Made by a program: the position numbers and the translations under genes. Below the pieces are notes generated by a model that saw only the letters and a list, made by a program, of their open reading frames with translations, did no database searches and was not told the origin of the DNA. This document shows positions 13,431 to 22,971 of a DNA stretch of 64,000 nt, piece by piece. Origin of the DNA: Falsigemmobacter faecalis (GTDB lineage Bacteria > Pseudomonadota > Alphaproteobacteria > Rhodobacterales > Rhodobacteraceae); NCBI RefSeq assembly GCF_003863335.1, contig NZ_RRAZ01000009.1:62001-126000 (forward strand), in the 5' to 3' direction. Within the stretch, counting starts at the first letter, position 1. Each line of letters opens with the position of its first letter.

Positions 13431-13460
13431 AAAAGGCCGCACCCGAGGGTGCGGCCTTTT
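13431..13460 (-). terminator. Intrinsic terminator after ndk
   Basis: Perfect inverted repeat AAAAGGCCGCACCC / GGGTGCGGCCTTTT with a two-base loop, ending in T residues on the minus strand. It lies 26 bases past the ndk stop. Confidence 0.9.
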
Positions 13461-13486
13461 CCGAATTCTCACCTCAGAGGCGGCAA

Positions 13487-13909
13487 TCAGCCGACCAGTT
13501 CGAGGCCCGAGAAGAAGAACGCGATTTCGCGGGCAGCCGCAGCTTCGGAATCCGAACCGTGGACCGAGTTTTCGCCGACCGAGAGCGCGAACTCTTTACG
13601 GATGGTGCCCTCATCGGCGTTTGCCGGGTTGGTTGCGCCCATGACTTCACGGTTTTTCAGAATGGCGCCTTCGCCTTCCAGAACCTGAACCACAACCGGC
13701 TCGGAAACCATGAATTCGGTCAGTTCGCCGAAGAAGGGACGCTCTTTGTGCTCAGCGTAGAACTGACCGGCTTGTGCCAGGGTCAGCTGGATGCGCTTTT
13801 GAGCGACGATGCGCAGACCGGCTTCTTCGAATTTCGCATTGACCTTGCCGGTCAGGTTGCGCTTGGTTGCGTCCGGCTTGATGATCGACAGGGTGCGTTC
13901 GATGGCCAT
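13487..13909 (-). CDS. ndk: Nucleoside diphosphate kinase
   Basis: Transfers the gamma phosphate of ATP to NDPs through a phosphohistidine, balancing nucleotide pools. It has 140 residues, the family length. N-terminal [11 protein letters not shown] is the conserved first strand with the catalytic-site lysine. The C-terminal NSVHGSDS carries the active histidine. The ATG at 13909 has AGAGGG upstream; the frame stays open 44 codons further with no family similarity, so that extension was rejected. It is transcribed alone and ends at the strong hairpin at 13431-13460. Confidence 0.97.
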   Translation of the reverse strand: MAIERTLSIIKPDATKRNLTGKVNAKFEEAGLRIVAQKRIQLTLAQAGQFYAEHKERPFFGELTEFMVSEPVVVQVLEGEGAILKNREVMGATNPANADEGTIRKEFALSVGENSVHGSDSEAAAAREIAFFFSGLELVG

Positions 13910-14115
13910 GATGCCCTCTGAAATATCTGGAGAGAGCCGCGCCCCATGCGCAGCTCCTTGCGCGGCCCTGCTAGCATGGCAAAGCCTGCTTGGAAAGAGA
14001 ATGCCACGTGAAATAAGGCGCGCAGACCCCGGAATCGCCATAAACCGCGTGTTCAGCCGGGCGGAGGGCAGCGGCCCGCGCCGCGCGGCAAAGCGCCCCT
14101 GACGCTTCGGGCAAA

Positions 14116-14147
14116 AAAAGACCCGCCAGAAGGCGGGCCGTTTTAAA
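14116..14147 (-). terminator. Intrinsic terminator for the minus-strand DUF6636-like gene
   Basis: Arms CCCGCC and GGCGGG around AGAA, followed on the minus strand by TTTTTTT. It lies about 85 bases past the stop of the gene at 14232-14654. A second small hairpin, CCCCCA/TGGGGG, lies at about 14208-14225 without a T tract. Confidence 0.75.
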
Positions 14148-14231
14148 AGTTCAATCTCAAAGTCCCCTGCGGGCTTGGGTTATATGACAAATCTCGCAGC
14201 AGATTACGCCCCCACCAAATGGGGGATGGTC

Positions 14232-14654
14232 TCAGAAAACATGCTGCTTTGCCCGGGCGATGGAGAAGCCGTGACCGGCGGTATTGCGGCAGGTCATGCC
14301 GGTGCGCTCTGAGGTGCACCAGACGCCGCCGACATTGAGGCTCTCGCCGTAGTTCAGCACCCTGGCGCGGCGGTTGATCACCGTATCGCCGTGGCAGGCC
14401 ACTTCGCCGCGCCCGCGGGCGTCAAGGTAGAAGGCCTGGCCATAATCCAGCTCGCAGTCTTTGGGGCGCTTTTTATGGGTCACCGTCCCTTCAATGAAGT
14501 CGCAGCGCACGTTCTGCGGCTCTTCGTATGTCTGCATCACGCAGTGGATATTGCCGGAGGGGGCCTGGAAATTATGCTCGCCGCTGCCCGCAAACCCCGG
14601 ACCCGCCAGCAGGCTGAGGGTGAGGGCTGCCAGAGAGGATGAAATAAAATGCAT
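14232..14654 (-). CDS. Secreted DUF6636-like protein
   Basis: Protein of 140 residues with a Sec signal peptide (about residues 1-22, cleavage after FAGSG or nearby). The mature part begins HNFQAPSGNIHCVM and carries five cysteines, in HCVM, RCDF, DCEL, ACHG and WCTS, plus a further one in TCRN, so disulfides in the periplasm are likely. FQAPSGNIHC and the later VLNYGES and MTCRNTAGHGF are the conserved elements of the DUF6636 type of exported actinobacterial and alphaproteobacterial proteins. Molecular function is unknown. It is divergent from the ABC-F gene with about 80 bases between starts. Confidence 0.7.
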   Translation of the reverse strand: MHFISSSLAALTLSLLAGPGFAGSGEHNFQAPSGNIHCVMQTYEEPQNVRCDFIEGTVTHKKRPKDCELDYGQAFYLDARGRGEVACHGDTVINRRARVLNYGESLNVGGVWCTSERTGMTCRNTAGHGFSIARAKQHVF

Positions 14655-14733
14655 GATCTGAGCCTGTCACAAAGAATGCCCCAGAGGAGACTTGCGACAT
14701 CCCATTGACAAGCCCCCCTCAGAGGGGCAGGCC

Positions 14734-16596
14734 ATGGGCATGTTGCGCATTGATGACCTCACCTATTCCGTCGAAGGCCGCCCGCTGTTTGAGGGCGCCT
14801 CCGCCACGATTCCCACCGGCCATAAAGTCGGCCTTGTCGGCCGCAATGGCGCGGGTAAAACCACGCTCTTCCGGCTGATCCGGGGCGAGCTTGCGCTGGA
14901 AGGCGGCGCGATCAGCATTCCGGCCCGCGCCCGCATCGGCGGCGTGGCCCAGGAGGTGCCGTCGAGCTCGACCTCGCTGATCGACACGGTTCTGGCTGCC
15001 GATACCGAGCGCGCCGAGCTGATGGCTGAGTCCGAGACCGCCACCGATCCCGCGCGCATTGCGGAAATTCAGACCCGTCTGGCCGATATCGACGCCTGGT
15101 CCGCAGAGGGCCGCGCTTCGGCCATTCTGCGGGGCTTAGGCTTTGACAATGAGGCGCAAAAGCGCCCCTGCTCGGATTTCTCGGGTGGCTGGCGGATGCG
15201 GGTGGCGCTGGCGGGGGTGCTGTTTGCGCAGCCCGATTATCTGCTTCTGGACGAGCCGACCAACTATCTCGACCTCGAAGGCGCGCTCTGGCTGGAGAGC
15301 TATCTGCAGAAATACCCCCATACCGTGCTGATCATCAGCCACGACCGCGGCCTTCTGAACCGCGCCGTGACGGGGATTTTGCATCTCGACAGCAAAAAGC
15401 TGACCTATTGGCAGGGCAATTACGACCAGTTCGCCCGCCAGCGCGCCGAGCGGATCGCCGTTCTGACCGCTGAGGCGCGCAAACAGGATGTGCGCCGCGC
15501 CCATCTGCAAAGCTTCGTCGACCGCTTCCGCGCCAAGGCCACCAAGGCCGCCCAGGCGCAGAGCCGTCTGAAGATGCTGGAGAAAATGACGCCGATCACG
15601 CCGCCGGAAGAAGCCAAGAAACAGGTCTTCACCTTCCCGGAACCCGAAGAGCTGTCGCCGCCTATTCTGAATCTGGAAGGCGTCTCGGTCGGCTATGATG
15701 GTCCGGCGATCCTGAAGGGGCTGAACCTGCGGATCGATCAGGACGACCGCATCGCGCTTCTGGGCCGCAACGGCGAGGGGAAATCCACCCTCTCCAAGCT
15801 GCTGGCCGGGAAGCTTGCGACCATGGCGGGCAGTCTGACGCGCAGCTCAAAGCTGCGGATCGGCTATTTCGCGCAGCATCAGGTCGATGAGCTGTACCTC
15901 GATGAGACGCCGCTGCAGCATATTCAGCGCCAGCGCCCCGAAGAGCATCAGTCGAAACTGCGCGCGCGCCTTGCGGGCTTTGGTCTGACCGCCGATCAGG
16001 CCGACACCGAGGTGAAGCGCCTCTCGGGCGGGCAGAAAGCGCGTCTGTCGCTGGTGCTGGCAACGCTGGATGCGCCGCATCTGCTGATCCTCGATGAGCC
16101 GACCAACCACCTTGATATTGAGAGCCGCGAGGCGCTTGTTGAGGCGCTGACCGCCTATACCGGCGCGGTGATCCTGGTCAGCCACGATATGCACCTGCTG
16201 GGGCTGGTGGCAGACCGGCTCTGGCTGGTGAAGGGGGGCAATGTCACGCCCTACGGCAAGGACCTTGACGCCTACCGCGCCGAACTGCTGGAGCGCGACA
16301 GCGGCCCTGCCCCGGCAAAGCCCGAAAAAGCCGCCCCCGCGAAGGTGAAGCCCTCCCGCGATGTGATCCTAGGCCTGCGCGCCGAGCTGCGCAAAGCCGA
16401 AGAGCGGGTGGCAAAGCTCGAAGAGATGCGCACAAAAGTGGCTGACAAGCTCGCCGATCCAGGCCTTTATGAAGAGGCCCGCATCCATGAGCTGGAAGGC
16501 TGGAACCGCAAATTCGCGGAAATCGAAGAGGCCATGATCCGCGCTGAGGGTCTGTGGCTGGACGCCCAGGAAAAACTCGACGAAGCGGAAAGCTGA
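14734..16596 (+). CDS. ABC-F family ATP-binding protein (Uup/YheS-like)
   Basis: Soluble protein of 620 residues with two ABC ATPase domains and no membrane part; ABC-F proteins act on ribosomes. Domain one has Walker A GRNGAGKTT, signature FSGGWRMRVAL and Walker B YLLLDEPTNYLD. A charged linker follows (residues about 240-300, RAKATKAAQAQSRL), the ABC-F hallmark. Domain two has GRNGEGKST, LSGGQKARLSL and LILDEPTNHLD. The C-terminus is a predicted coiled coil (LRAELRKAEERVAKLEEM). ATG 14734 has AGAGGGG six bases upstream; a TTG at 14692 was rejected. It is followed by marC after 37 bases. Confidence 0.9.
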   Translation: MGMLRIDDLTYSVEGRPLFEGASATIPTGHKVGLVGRNGAGKTTLFRLIRGELALEGGAISIPARARIGGVAQEVPSSSTSLIDTVLAADTERAELMAESETATDPARIAEIQTRLADIDAWSAEGRASAILRGLGFDNEAQKRPCSDFSGGWRMRVALAGVLFAQPDYLLLDEPTNYLDLEGALWLESYLQKYPHTVLIISHDRGLLNRAVTGILHLDSKKLTYWQGNYDQFARQRAERIAVLTAEARKQDVRRAHLQSFVDRFRAKATKAAQAQSRLKMLEKMTPITPPEEAKKQVFTFPEPEELSPPILNLEGVSVGYDGPAILKGLNLRIDQDDRIALLGRNGEGKSTLSKLLAGKLATMAGSLTRSSKLRIGYFAQHQVDELYLDETPLQHIQRQRPEEHQSKLRARLAGFGLTADQADTEVKRLSGGQKARLSLVLATLDAPHLLILDEPTNHLDIESREALVEALTAYTGAVILVSHDMHLLGLVADRLWLVKGGNVTPYGKDLDAYRAELLERDSGPAPAKPEKAAPAKVKPSRDVILGLRAELRKAEERVAKLEEMRTKVADKLADPGLYEEARIHELEGWNRKFAEIEEAMIRAEGLWLDAQEKLDEAES

Positions 16597-16633
16597 GCGA
16601 GACAAACTCACCGTAACGACCGTCGGAGGACCC

Positions 16634-17278
16634 GTGATCGACGCCACCTTTCTTCTGACGGTCTTTACCACGCTGATTGTGATCCTCGATCCGATCGCGC
16701 TGGCGCCGCTGTTCATCCCGCTGACGGCAGGAATGAGTTCCGCCAGACGCCGCCAGGTCGCCATCCGCGCCAGTCTGACCGCGGCGGGGATCCTGACGGT
16801 TTTTGCGCTGATCGGGGACGGGCTTTTGCGGCTGACCGGGATTTCCCTGCCCGCCTTCCGGGTCGCGGGGGGCGTGCTTTTGTTCCTCACCGCCCTCGAT
16901 ATGCTCTTTGAGCGGCGCACGCAGCGGCGGGAAAACAAGGTCGATGAAAAAACGCATGAGGCCGATCACTCCGATCACGATGATCCGTCGGTCTTCCCTT
17001 TAGGCATTCCGCTGATCGCGGGCCCCGGGGCCATTGCCTCGATGATCCTGCTGATCTCGCAGGGCGGCGGCGACTGGACGGCCTTTCTGGTGGTCGAGGG
17101 CGTGATGCTGGGCGTGATGTTTCTGTGCTTTCTCAGCCTTCTGGCGGCGGGCGCGGTGGAGCGGATGCTGGGGCGAACCGGCACGCTGGTTGTGACCCGT
17201 CTTCTGGGCATGCTGCTGGCAGCGCTGGCGGTGCAATTCATTATCGACGGCATCAAAGGCTCGGGCCTTCTTGGCTGA
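16634..17278 (+). CDS. MarC family integral membrane protein
   Basis: Inner-membrane protein of 214 residues with about six helices. The starting TFLLTVFTTLIVILDPIALAPLF and the central FPLGIPLIAGPGAIASMILL are the two MarC-family signatures. The central loop is long and very charged, with His/Asp clusters (HEADHSDHDDP), as in other alphaproteobacterial members. The name comes from an old link to multiple antibiotic resistance that was later withdrawn; the transported substrate is unknown. GTG start 16634 with GGAGG ten bases upstream. Possibly co-transcribed with the ABC-F gene. Confidence 0.88.
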   Translation: MIDATFLLTVFTTLIVILDPIALAPLFIPLTAGMSSARRRQVAIRASLTAAGILTVFALIGDGLLRLTGISLPAFRVAGGVLLFLTALDMLFERRTQRRENKVDEKTHEADHSDHDDPSVFPLGIPLIAGPGAIASMILLISQGGGDWTAFLVVEGVMLGVMFLCFLSLLAAGAVERMLGRTGTLVVTRLLGMLLAALAVQFIIDGIKGSGLLG

Positions 17279-17285
17279 GGGCTTC

Positions 17286-17337
17286 GAAGGGGGCGCTGCC
17301 CCCTTCACCCCCGGAGTATTTTTCAAAAGCCAAAAAC
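17286..17337 (+). repeat. Intergenic hairpin-plus-AT-box repeat, copy 1
   Basis: A 9-bp perfect stem GAAGGGGGC / GCCCCCTTC with loop GCT (17286-17306), then CCCC, then an AT-rich box GGAGTATTTTT followed by AAAAGCCAAAA. The same layout returns on the minus strand at 59711-59763, and its AT box alone at 18769-18797. It lies between marC and purB. Confidence 0.7.
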
Positions 17338-17426
17338 AAGGCGCCGCGCCGCGCCTGCCCTTGCCCTGAGTGGTCAGGGCGGCTATGGGGGCCGCAGTCC
17401 GCAGCTTTACCCCCGAGAGGCCCGCG

Positions 17427-18731
17427 ATGATCCCGCGCTATTCCCGCCCCGAGATGGTTGCCATCTGGTCGCCCGAGACCAAATTCCGCATCTGGTATGA
17501 AATCGAGGCGCACGCCTGTGACGCTCAGGCCGAGCTGGGGGTGATCCCGAAAGAGAACGCCGAAGCCGTCTGGAAAGCGAAAGACGTCCAGTTCGACGTG
17601 GCGCGCATCGATGAAATCGAAGCCGTGACCAAGCATGACGTCATTGCCTTCCTGACCCATCTGGCAGAACATGTCGGCTCTGACCAGGCGCGCTTTGTTC
17701 ACCAGGGCATGACCTCCTCGGATGTTCTCGACACCACGCTGAACATCCAGCTGGTGCGCGCCGCAGATCTGCTGCTGGCTGGCATGGACCGCGTGCTTGC
17801 AGCGTTGAAGACCCGCGCCTTTGAGCATAAAGATACCGTCCGCATCGGCCGCAGCCACGGCATCCATGCAGAGCCCACCACCATGGGTCTGACCTTCGCG
17901 CGCTTCTATGCCGAGATGGAACGTGGCCGCACCCGTCTCGTGGCCGCGCGTGAAGAGATCCGCACCGGCGCCATCTCCGGCGCGGTCGGCACCTTTGCCA
18001 ATATCGATCCCTACGTCGAAGACTATGTCTGCAGACAGCTGGGCCTCGAGCCGGAGCCCGTCTCGACCCAGGTGATCCCGCGCGACCGTCACGCGATGTT
18101 CTTTGCGACCCTCGGCGTCATCGCCTCCTCGATCGAGAATATCGCGATCGAGATCCGCCATATGCAGCGCACTGAAGTTCTTGAGGCCGAAGAGTTCTTC
18201 TCGCCCGGCCAGAAGGGCTCCTCGGCTATGCCGCACAAGCGCAACCCGGTTCTGACTGAAAACCTGACAGGTCTTGCCCGCCTCGTGCGCATGTCGGTGA
18301 TCCCGGCGATGGAAAACGTCGCCCTCTGGCACGAGCGGGACATCTCCCACTCCTCAGTAGAGCGCGCAATCGGCCCGGACACCACCATTACCCTCGACTT
18401 CGCCCTGCACCGCCTTGCAGGTGTCGTTGAGAAACTGGTGATCTATCCGGAAAACATGCTCAAAAACATGAACAAGTTCAAAGGCCTTGTCATGTCGCAG
18501 CGTGTTCTTCTTGCCCTTACTCAGGCCGGCGTCTCACGGGAAGACAGCTACCGCCTCGTTCAGCGCAATGCGATGCGCGTTTGGGAACAGGGCGCAGATT
18601 TCAAAACCGAGCTTCTGGCAGACGCGGAAGTGACCGCGGCCCTCAGCCCCGCTGAGATCGAAGAGAAGTTCGACCTTGGCTATCACACCAAACATGTCGA
18701 CACGATCTTCCGCCGCGTCTTCGGCGCCTGA
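17427..18731 (+). CDS. purB: Adenylosuccinate lyase
   Basis: Catalyses two beta-eliminations in purine synthesis: SAICAR to AICAR, and adenylosuccinate to AMP, both releasing fumarate. It has 434 residues, typical of the short bacterial form. The N-terminus [15 protein letters not shown] is characteristic. [12 protein letters not shown] and the catalytic-serine loop [11 protein letters not shown] (about residues 264-274) are intact, and [11 protein letters not shown] carries the acid histidine. ATG 17427 has GAGAGG upstream; a frame extension to 17370 was rejected. A strong terminator follows. Confidence 0.97.
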   Translation: MIPRYSRPEMVAIWSPETKFRIWYEIEAHACDAQAELGVIPKENAEAVWKAKDVQFDVARIDEIEAVTKHDVIAFLTHLAEHVGSDQARFVHQGMTSSDVLDTTLNIQLVRAADLLLAGMDRVLAALKTRAFEHKDTVRIGRSHGIHAEPTTMGLTFARFYAEMERGRTRLVAAREEIRTGAISGAVGTFANIDPYVEDYVCRQLGLEPEPVSTQVIPRDRHAMFFATLGVIASSIENIAIEIRHMQRTEVLEAEEFFSPGQKGSSAMPHKRNPVLTENLTGLARLVRMSVIPAMENVALWHERDISHSSVERAIGPDTTITLDFALHRLAGVVEKLVIYPENMLKNMNKFKGLVMSQRVLLALTQAGVSREDSYRLVQRNAMRVWEQGADFKTELLADAEVTAALSPAEIEEKFDLGYHTKHVDTIFRRVFGA

Positions 18732-18735
18732 CATC

Positions 18736-18766
18736 AAAAAAGGCCGCGCTCACCGCGCGGCCTTTT
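18736..18766 (+). terminator. Intrinsic terminator after purB
   Basis: Arms AAAAAGGCCGCGC and GCGCGGCCTTTT around a short CACC loop, just past the purB stop. As a near-perfect palindrome it may also serve the opposite strand. Confidence 0.88.
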
Positions 18767-18768
18767 CC

Positions 18769-18797
18769 CTTGTCTTTGGCTTTTCTTAAATACTCAT
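18769..18797 (-). repeat. Intergenic AT-box repeat, copy 2 (no hairpin)
   Basis: On the minus strand it reads GAGTATTT, a short variable stretch, AAAAGCCAAA, then GACAAG, matching the AT-rich box and flank of the copy at 17313-17340. The 9-bp GC hairpin of the other two copies is absent. It sits between the convergent ends of purB and rlmE. Confidence 0.5.
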
Positions 18798-18833
18798 CTT
18801 AAAAGCCCGCAGACAGCGCCCTTTGCTGCCGCG

Positions 18834-19574
18834 TTATACCTCCGGCTCAGCCTGACGGTCTTCCCAGCGGCCGCGGTAGCCCGTTGCCACCACGAATTTT
18901 TCCGAACTGTCCGACCGGCTCGACGGCGGCTTCATATGCTGCACTTTGTCGAAATTACGCTTGAGCGTGGTCTGCAGCTCGCCCTCAGCACCGCCCGCCA
19001 GAACCTTGGCCACGAAAGTCCCGCCAATCTCCAGCACGTCAAAGGCGAATTCCGCCGCATGCTCACAGAGCGTAATGATGCGCAGGTGGTCGACCTGACG
19101 GTTGCCAGAGGCAGAGGCCGCCATATCCGACATCACCACATCTGCCTTGCCGCCAAGCCAGTCTTTGACCTGATCATCCGCGCCTTCTTCAAGGAAATCG
19201 AGCTGATAGACCTGGGCGCCGGGGATCGGCTTCACTTCCTGAAGGTCCACCCCCAGAATGGTGCCCATCAGCTTGTGCTTCTGCTCGCCCAGCGAATTGA
19301 CCCGCTGAACGGCCACCTGGCACCAGCCGCCCGGGGCACAGCCAAGGTCCACCACCCGGGCACCCGGCTTCAGGAAGCCGAATTTATCGTCCAGCTCCAT
19401 GATCTTATAGGCCGCACGCCCCCGGAAGCCGTCCTTTTTGGCGCGGATCACATAGGGGTCGTTCAGCTGCCGCTCAAGCCAGAGCGTCGAGGACAGCTTA
19501 CGGCCCTTGGCGGTTTTCACCCTGACCCGCAGATCGCGCTGGCCGCGCCCGGAGGATTTCTTTTCAGTCATCAT
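18834..19574 (-). CDS. rlmE: 23S rRNA (uridine-2'-O-)-methyltransferase RlmE (FtsJ)
   Basis: Methylates U2552 in the A loop of 23S rRNA during late 50S assembly. It has 246 residues, longer than the roughly 209 of E. coli owing to a basic N-terminal tail ([20 protein letters not shown]). The SAM-binding motif is [13 protein letters not shown], the substrate-binding segment SRAAYKI-like ([14 protein letters not shown]), and VVMSDMAA supplies the catalytic Asp of the K-D-K-E tetrad, with FVAKV supplying a Lys. The ATG shares one base with the ppx stop (TAATG), indicating translational coupling. A second ATG follows directly. Confidence 0.94.
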   Translation of the reverse strand: MMTEKKSSGRGQRDLRVRVKTAKGRKLSSTLWLERQLNDPYVIRAKKDGFRGRAAYKIMELDDKFGFLKPGARVVDLGCAPGGWCQVAVQRVNSLGEQKHKLMGTILGVDLQEVKPIPGAQVYQLDFLEEGADDQVKDWLGGKADVVMSDMAASASGNRQVDHLRIITLCEHAAEFAFDVLEIGGTFVAKVLAGGAEGELQTTLKRNFDKVQHMKPPSSRSDSSEKFVVATGYRGRWEDRQAEPEV

Positions 19575-20713
19575 TACAATCCGTGTTCGAGAACGCCGTC
19601 GGCGCTCATCTGAGCAAATAAAAGTCCCTCGCGCAGACCGCGGTCCGCGACCGACAGCCGGTCCGTCGGCCAGCAGCGCATGAGGGCCTGAAGGATCGCG
19701 GCCCCGGACATGATCAACGCATGACGGTCACGTCCGATCCGCGGATCGGTGCGCCGCCCCTCCGGTCCCAGCGAGAGATAGTCTTTGATCACCGTATCAA
19801 TCTGCCCCGAGGTCATCAGAAGCCCGTCGACCTTGGTGCGGTCATAGCGCCTCAGCCCCAGCCAGCTTGCCGCCACCGTGGTGATCGTGCCGGAGGTGCC
19901 GATGATCTGAAAGCCGTCGCGTTTCTGCTGCGCCGAATAGGGCGAGAAATTCGCAAGCTGCTCTTCAAAAAACCAGCTCATCAGCGCGAAACGCGCGGAA
20001 TCGCTTTCGACATCGCCAAACTGCTCGCGCAGCGTGGCCACCCCCAGCGGCACCGAGATCCAATCCACCACCCGCGGCTCAGGCCCGGTGCCGGTGCGCT
20101 TGAAATTCATCGAAAAGCGCATCAGCGCCGCCGGACGCTCCGCAGGCTCCAGCTCGGTCAGATCCAGCCAGACAAGCTCGGTCGAGCCGCCGCCGATATC
20201 AACGACGAGAAGCTGCTCGGTCTTCGGCTGCACCAGCGGCGCGCAGGAGACCACGGCCAGCCGCGCCTCCTCCTCTGCCGGGATCACTTCCAGCGCGAGA
20301 CCGGTCTCGCGACGGATCGTGCGCATGAACTCGCGCGAATTGCTGGCGCGCCGACAGGCTTCTGTCGCGACCAGGCGCATCCGGCGCACGCCATGCGCCT
20401 CGAGCTTCTTTTGACAGATGCGCAGAGCCTGCACCGTGCGCCCCATCGAGGCACGGCTAAGCCGCCCGGAGCTTTCAAGCCCCGCGCCAAGCTGAACAGT
20501 CTTGGAAAAACTGTCCACCACGCTGAACTGATTGCCCTTGGGACGGGCAATCAGCATGCGACAACTGTTGGTGCCAAGATCAAGCGCCGCATAAAGCGGA
20601 GCCGGCTCGGCTTTCTTATGGGTGCCGGACGATTCGACCGGCCGGGCCCTGCCTTTCAGCACGACCTCTGCATTCGGGAACGCGTCCGCACCCTGGGGAC
20701 GCTGGGGCGTCAT
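19574..20713 (-). CDS. Ppx/GppA family exopolyphosphatase / (p)ppGpp phosphatase
   Basis: Member of the ASKHA phosphatase family that hydrolyses inorganic polyphosphate or pppGpp. It has 379 residues. ATP-fold phosphate-1 motif [15 protein letters not shown] lies near residue 45, the phosphate-2 motif [15 protein letters not shown] further on, with EEEARL between them supplying the catalytic Glu. Whether polyphosphate or pppGpp is preferred cannot be told from sequence. ATG 20713 has GGAGG eight bases upstream; an extension to 20905 would run into the purM leader and was rejected. It forms a unit with rlmE, as is common in alphaproteobacteria, and is divergent from purM. Confidence 0.92.
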   Translation of the reverse strand: MTPQRPQGADAFPNAEVVLKGRARPVESSGTHKKAEPAPLYAALDLGTNSCRMLIARPKGNQFSVVDSFSKTVQLGAGLESSGRLSRASMGRTVQALRICQKKLEAHGVRRMRLVATEACRRASNSREFMRTIRRETGLALEVIPAEEEARLAVVSCAPLVQPKTEQLLVVDIGGGSTELVWLDLTELEPAERPAALMRFSMNFKRTGTGPEPRVVDWISVPLGVATLREQFGDVESDSARFALMSWFFEEQLANFSPYSAQQKRDGFQIIGTSGTITTVAASWLGLRRYDRTKVDGLLMTSGQIDTVIKDYLSLGPEGRRTDPRIGRDRHALIMSGAAILQALMRCWPTDRLSVADRGLREGLLFAQMSADGVLEHGL

Positions 20714-20888
20714 TTCCGCCCTCCGATATCTGGTTGACACAAAAGTAGTCTCAGCGCCGCGCCTGCGCAAGTCCTGATCCCATGACCGCCCCGCCCGGGC
20801 ATGCAAAGCGCGACAGGAAACCTGCGACCATGCGTTGCACCGGACGCCAATTCGGGCTAATGCGCGCCCAACCCTGACGGAGGCTGCC

Positions 20889-21950
20889 ATGAGCGCGACG
20901 AACACTGGTCTGACCTATGCCGATGCCGGCGTGGATATCGATGCAGGAAATGCTTTGGTGGAGCGGATCAAACCCGCCGCAAAGCGCACTTCGCGCTCGG
21001 GCGTGATGGGGGGGTTGGGCGGCTTTGGCGCGCTGTTTGACCTCAAGGGTGCGGGCTATAAAGACCCGATCCTGGTCGCGGCGACCGACGGCGTCGGCAC
21101 CAAGCTGCGCATCGCCATCGACACCGGCAATGTCGACACCATCGGCGTGGATCTGGTCGCCATGTGCGTCAATGATCTGGTCTGCCAGGGCGCAGAGCCG
21201 CTGTTTTTCCTCGATTATTTCGCCACCGGCAAGCTGGAGCTGGATCAGGCGACCCGCATCATCACCGGCATCGCCGCAGGCTGCGAAGCCTCGGGCTGCG
21301 CGCTGATCGGCGGTGAGACGGCGGAAATGCCGGGCATGTATCACAAGGGCGATTTCGACCTTGCGGGCTTTGCCGTCGGCGCGATGGAGCGCGGGGCGGA
21401 TCTGCCGCGTGACGTCTCGGAAGGCGATGTGCTGCTGGGCCTTGGCTCCAATGGCGTGCATTCGAACGGCTATAGCTTCGTGCGCAAAGTGGTGGAGCTG
21501 TCGGGCCTCGGCTGGGAGGCGACCTGCCCCTGGGATGAAACCCAGACCCTGGGTACCGCCCTGCTGGCGCCGACCCGGCTTTACGTCAAACAATCGCTGG
21601 CGGCTGTGCGCGCAGGCGGTGTGAAGGGTCTGGCCCATATCACCGGCGGCGGCATCACCGAGAACCCGCCGCGCGTTCTGCCCGAGGGTCTGGCCTGCGC
21701 GATCAATCTTGATGCCTGGGCCCTGCCCCCGGTCTTCCGCTGGCTGGCGGAAACCGCAAAAATGACCGAGGCGGAGCTGCTCAAGACCTTCAACTGCGGC
21801 ATCGGCATGATGCTGGTGGTGGCCCCTGCCGAAGCGGAAGCCATCTCGGCGCTGCTGGCGGAAGCCGGTGAGCAGGTCTTCACCCTTGGCACCATCGTCA
21901 AGGCCGATGAGAGCGGCCATGGCGTGATCTACTCGGGCCGCCTTTTGTGA
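20889..21950 (+). CDS. purM: Phosphoribosylformylglycinamidine cyclo-ligase (AIR synthetase)
   Basis: ATP-dependent closure of FGAM to aminoimidazole ribotide, step five of purine synthesis. It has 353 residues. Family signatures include [15 protein letters not shown] at the N-terminus, [23 protein letters not shown] and [19 protein letters not shown] 20889 has GGAGG nearby; the frame is open to 20835 but that part has no family similarity. Its TGA overlaps the purN GTG by four bases, the usual purM-purN arrangement. The 175-base region shared with ppx must hold both promoters; a TTGACA at 20734-20739 has no matching -10. Confidence 0.97.
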   Translation: MSATNTGLTYADAGVDIDAGNALVERIKPAAKRTSRSGVMGGLGGFGALFDLKGAGYKDPILVAATDGVGTKLRIAIDTGNVDTIGVDLVAMCVNDLVCQGAEPLFFLDYFATGKLELDQATRIITGIAAGCEASGCALIGGETAEMPGMYHKGDFDLAGFAVGAMERGADLPRDVSEGDVLLGLGSNGVHSNGYSFVRKVVELSGLGWEATCPWDETQTLGTALLAPTRLYVKQSLAAVRAGGVKGLAHITGGGITENPPRVLPEGLACAINLDAWALPPVFRWLAETAKMTEAELLKTFNCGIGMMLVVAPAEAEAISALLAEAGEQVFTLGTIVKADESGHGVIYSGRLL

Positions 21951-22540
21951 AAAAGCGCGTCGTCCTTCTGATCTCGGGCGGCGGATCCAATATGGTCCGC
22001 CTGCTTGAGGATATGCGCGACGCCGATCACCCCTGCACCCCGGTTCTGGTCGCCTCCAACGATCCGAACGCGGGCGGGCTGGCAAAGGCCGCCGCCATGG
22101 GCGTGGCGACGGCTGCCGTCGATCACAAGCCCTTCGGCAAAGATCGCGCGGGTTTTGAGGCGGAACTGCTGACCCATATTGAGGCGGCTCAGCCCGATAT
22201 CGTGCTGCTGGCAGGCTTTATGCGGGTGCTGACGGCGGATTTCGTGCAGCGCTTTGAGGGACGGATGCTGAATATCCACCCCTCACTCCTGCCGAAATAC
22301 CCCGGGCTGCACACCCATGCCCGCGCGATTGAGGCGGGCGACACCGAGGCCGGCTGCACCGTTCATGAAGTCACGGCGGTGCTTGATGATGGCCCGCTTC
22401 TGGGTCAGGCGCGGGTTCCGGTTGAGCCGGGTGACACCCCCGGGACCCTCGCCGCGCGGGTGCTGACGGCCGAACACCGGCTCTATCCGGCGGTGCTGCG
22501 GCGTTATGGCGCGGGCGATAAAAGCCGCATCGATCTTTAA
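21947..22540 (+). CDS. purN: Phosphoribosylglycinamide formyltransferase
   Basis: Transfers a formyl group from 10-formyl-THF to GAR, step three of purine synthesis. It has 197 residues. [10 protein letters not shown] near the N-terminus is the phosphate-binding loop. LLAGFMRVL, then [16 protein letters not shown], carry the catalytic Asn and His; [15 protein letters not shown] carries the catalytic Asp. The GTG start overlaps the purM stop, so translation is coupled. Terminator at 22543-22571. Confidence 0.97.
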   Translation: MKKRVVLLISGGGSNMVRLLEDMRDADHPCTPVLVASNDPNAGGLAKAAAMGVATAAVDHKPFGKDRAGFEAELLTHIEAAQPDIVLLAGFMRVLTADFVQRFEGRMLNIHPSLLPKYPGLHTHARAIEAGDTEAGCTVHEVTAVLDDGPLLGQARVPVEPGDTPGTLAARVLTAEHRLYPAVLRRYGAGDKSRIDL

Positions 22541-22542
22541 GA

Positions 22543-22571
22543 AAAAAGGCCGGGCAATCGCCCGGCCTTTG
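22543..22571 (+). terminator. Intrinsic terminator after purM-purN
   Basis: Arms AAAGGCCGGGC and GCCCGGCCTTT around AATC. The symmetrical ends let it serve the convergent minus-strand gene as well. Confidence 0.88.
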
Positions 22572-22742
22572 TCACTCTGCCTCTTTGGCAGCGCGGGCGT
22601 CTGCGGCAGCTTTCATTCGCGCCAGCATCTCCTCACGCGTACCACGCCCGCCGGGCGGGTTTTTCTTACCGCTTGCGGTCTTATCGATGAAGCGGGCCTC
22701 TTTGCCGTTCTGATCCGGGCCACCTGATTTGCTGTAATCCAT
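22572..22742 (-). CDS. Small hypothetical hydrophilic protein, 56 residues
   Basis: Open frame from ATG 22742 with AGGAG ten bases upstream. It starts MDYSKSGGPDQNGKEARF, continues Lys/Gly-rich (TASGKKNPPGGRG) and ends in an Ala/Lys/Glu helix (REEMLARMKAAADARAAKEAE). It is soluble, with no cysteine or signal. I believe short proteins of this kind recur in Rhodobacterales, but I recognise no domain or function. The frame extends to 22820 without support. The stop lies at the purN terminator. Confidence 0.6.
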   Translation of the reverse strand: MDYSKSGGPDQNGKEARFIDKTASGKKNPPGGRGTREEMLARMKAAADARAAKEAE

Positions 22743-22971
22743 CGTCGCACACTCCTGCAAAGGACCAAGGGTCTCCTTTAGTCCCGGCCACACCCTGCCC
22801 GCAAGCCCGCTTCGCGGCAAATGCGTCGCACGGACCCCGGAAATGCGCGGAAATCATCTGCCCGGTCTTTTCATTTCGCAACCTCAGGCGTAAGGCGGTT
22901 TCAGTTGTGGCGGGTTTCTGCCGCAGATTCCGGCACTCCTGAGCGGGATATCCCCGCACCCAAGAGGACAG

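Noticed and set aside
14150-14231. Possible tRNA or small RNA between the terminator and the DUF6636-like gene
   Set aside because: No cloverleaf or conserved TPsiC-like arm; only one small stem CCCCCA/TGGGGG.
20734-20739. TTGACA as a purM -35 box
   Set aside because: No plausible -10 at 16-18 bases downstream.
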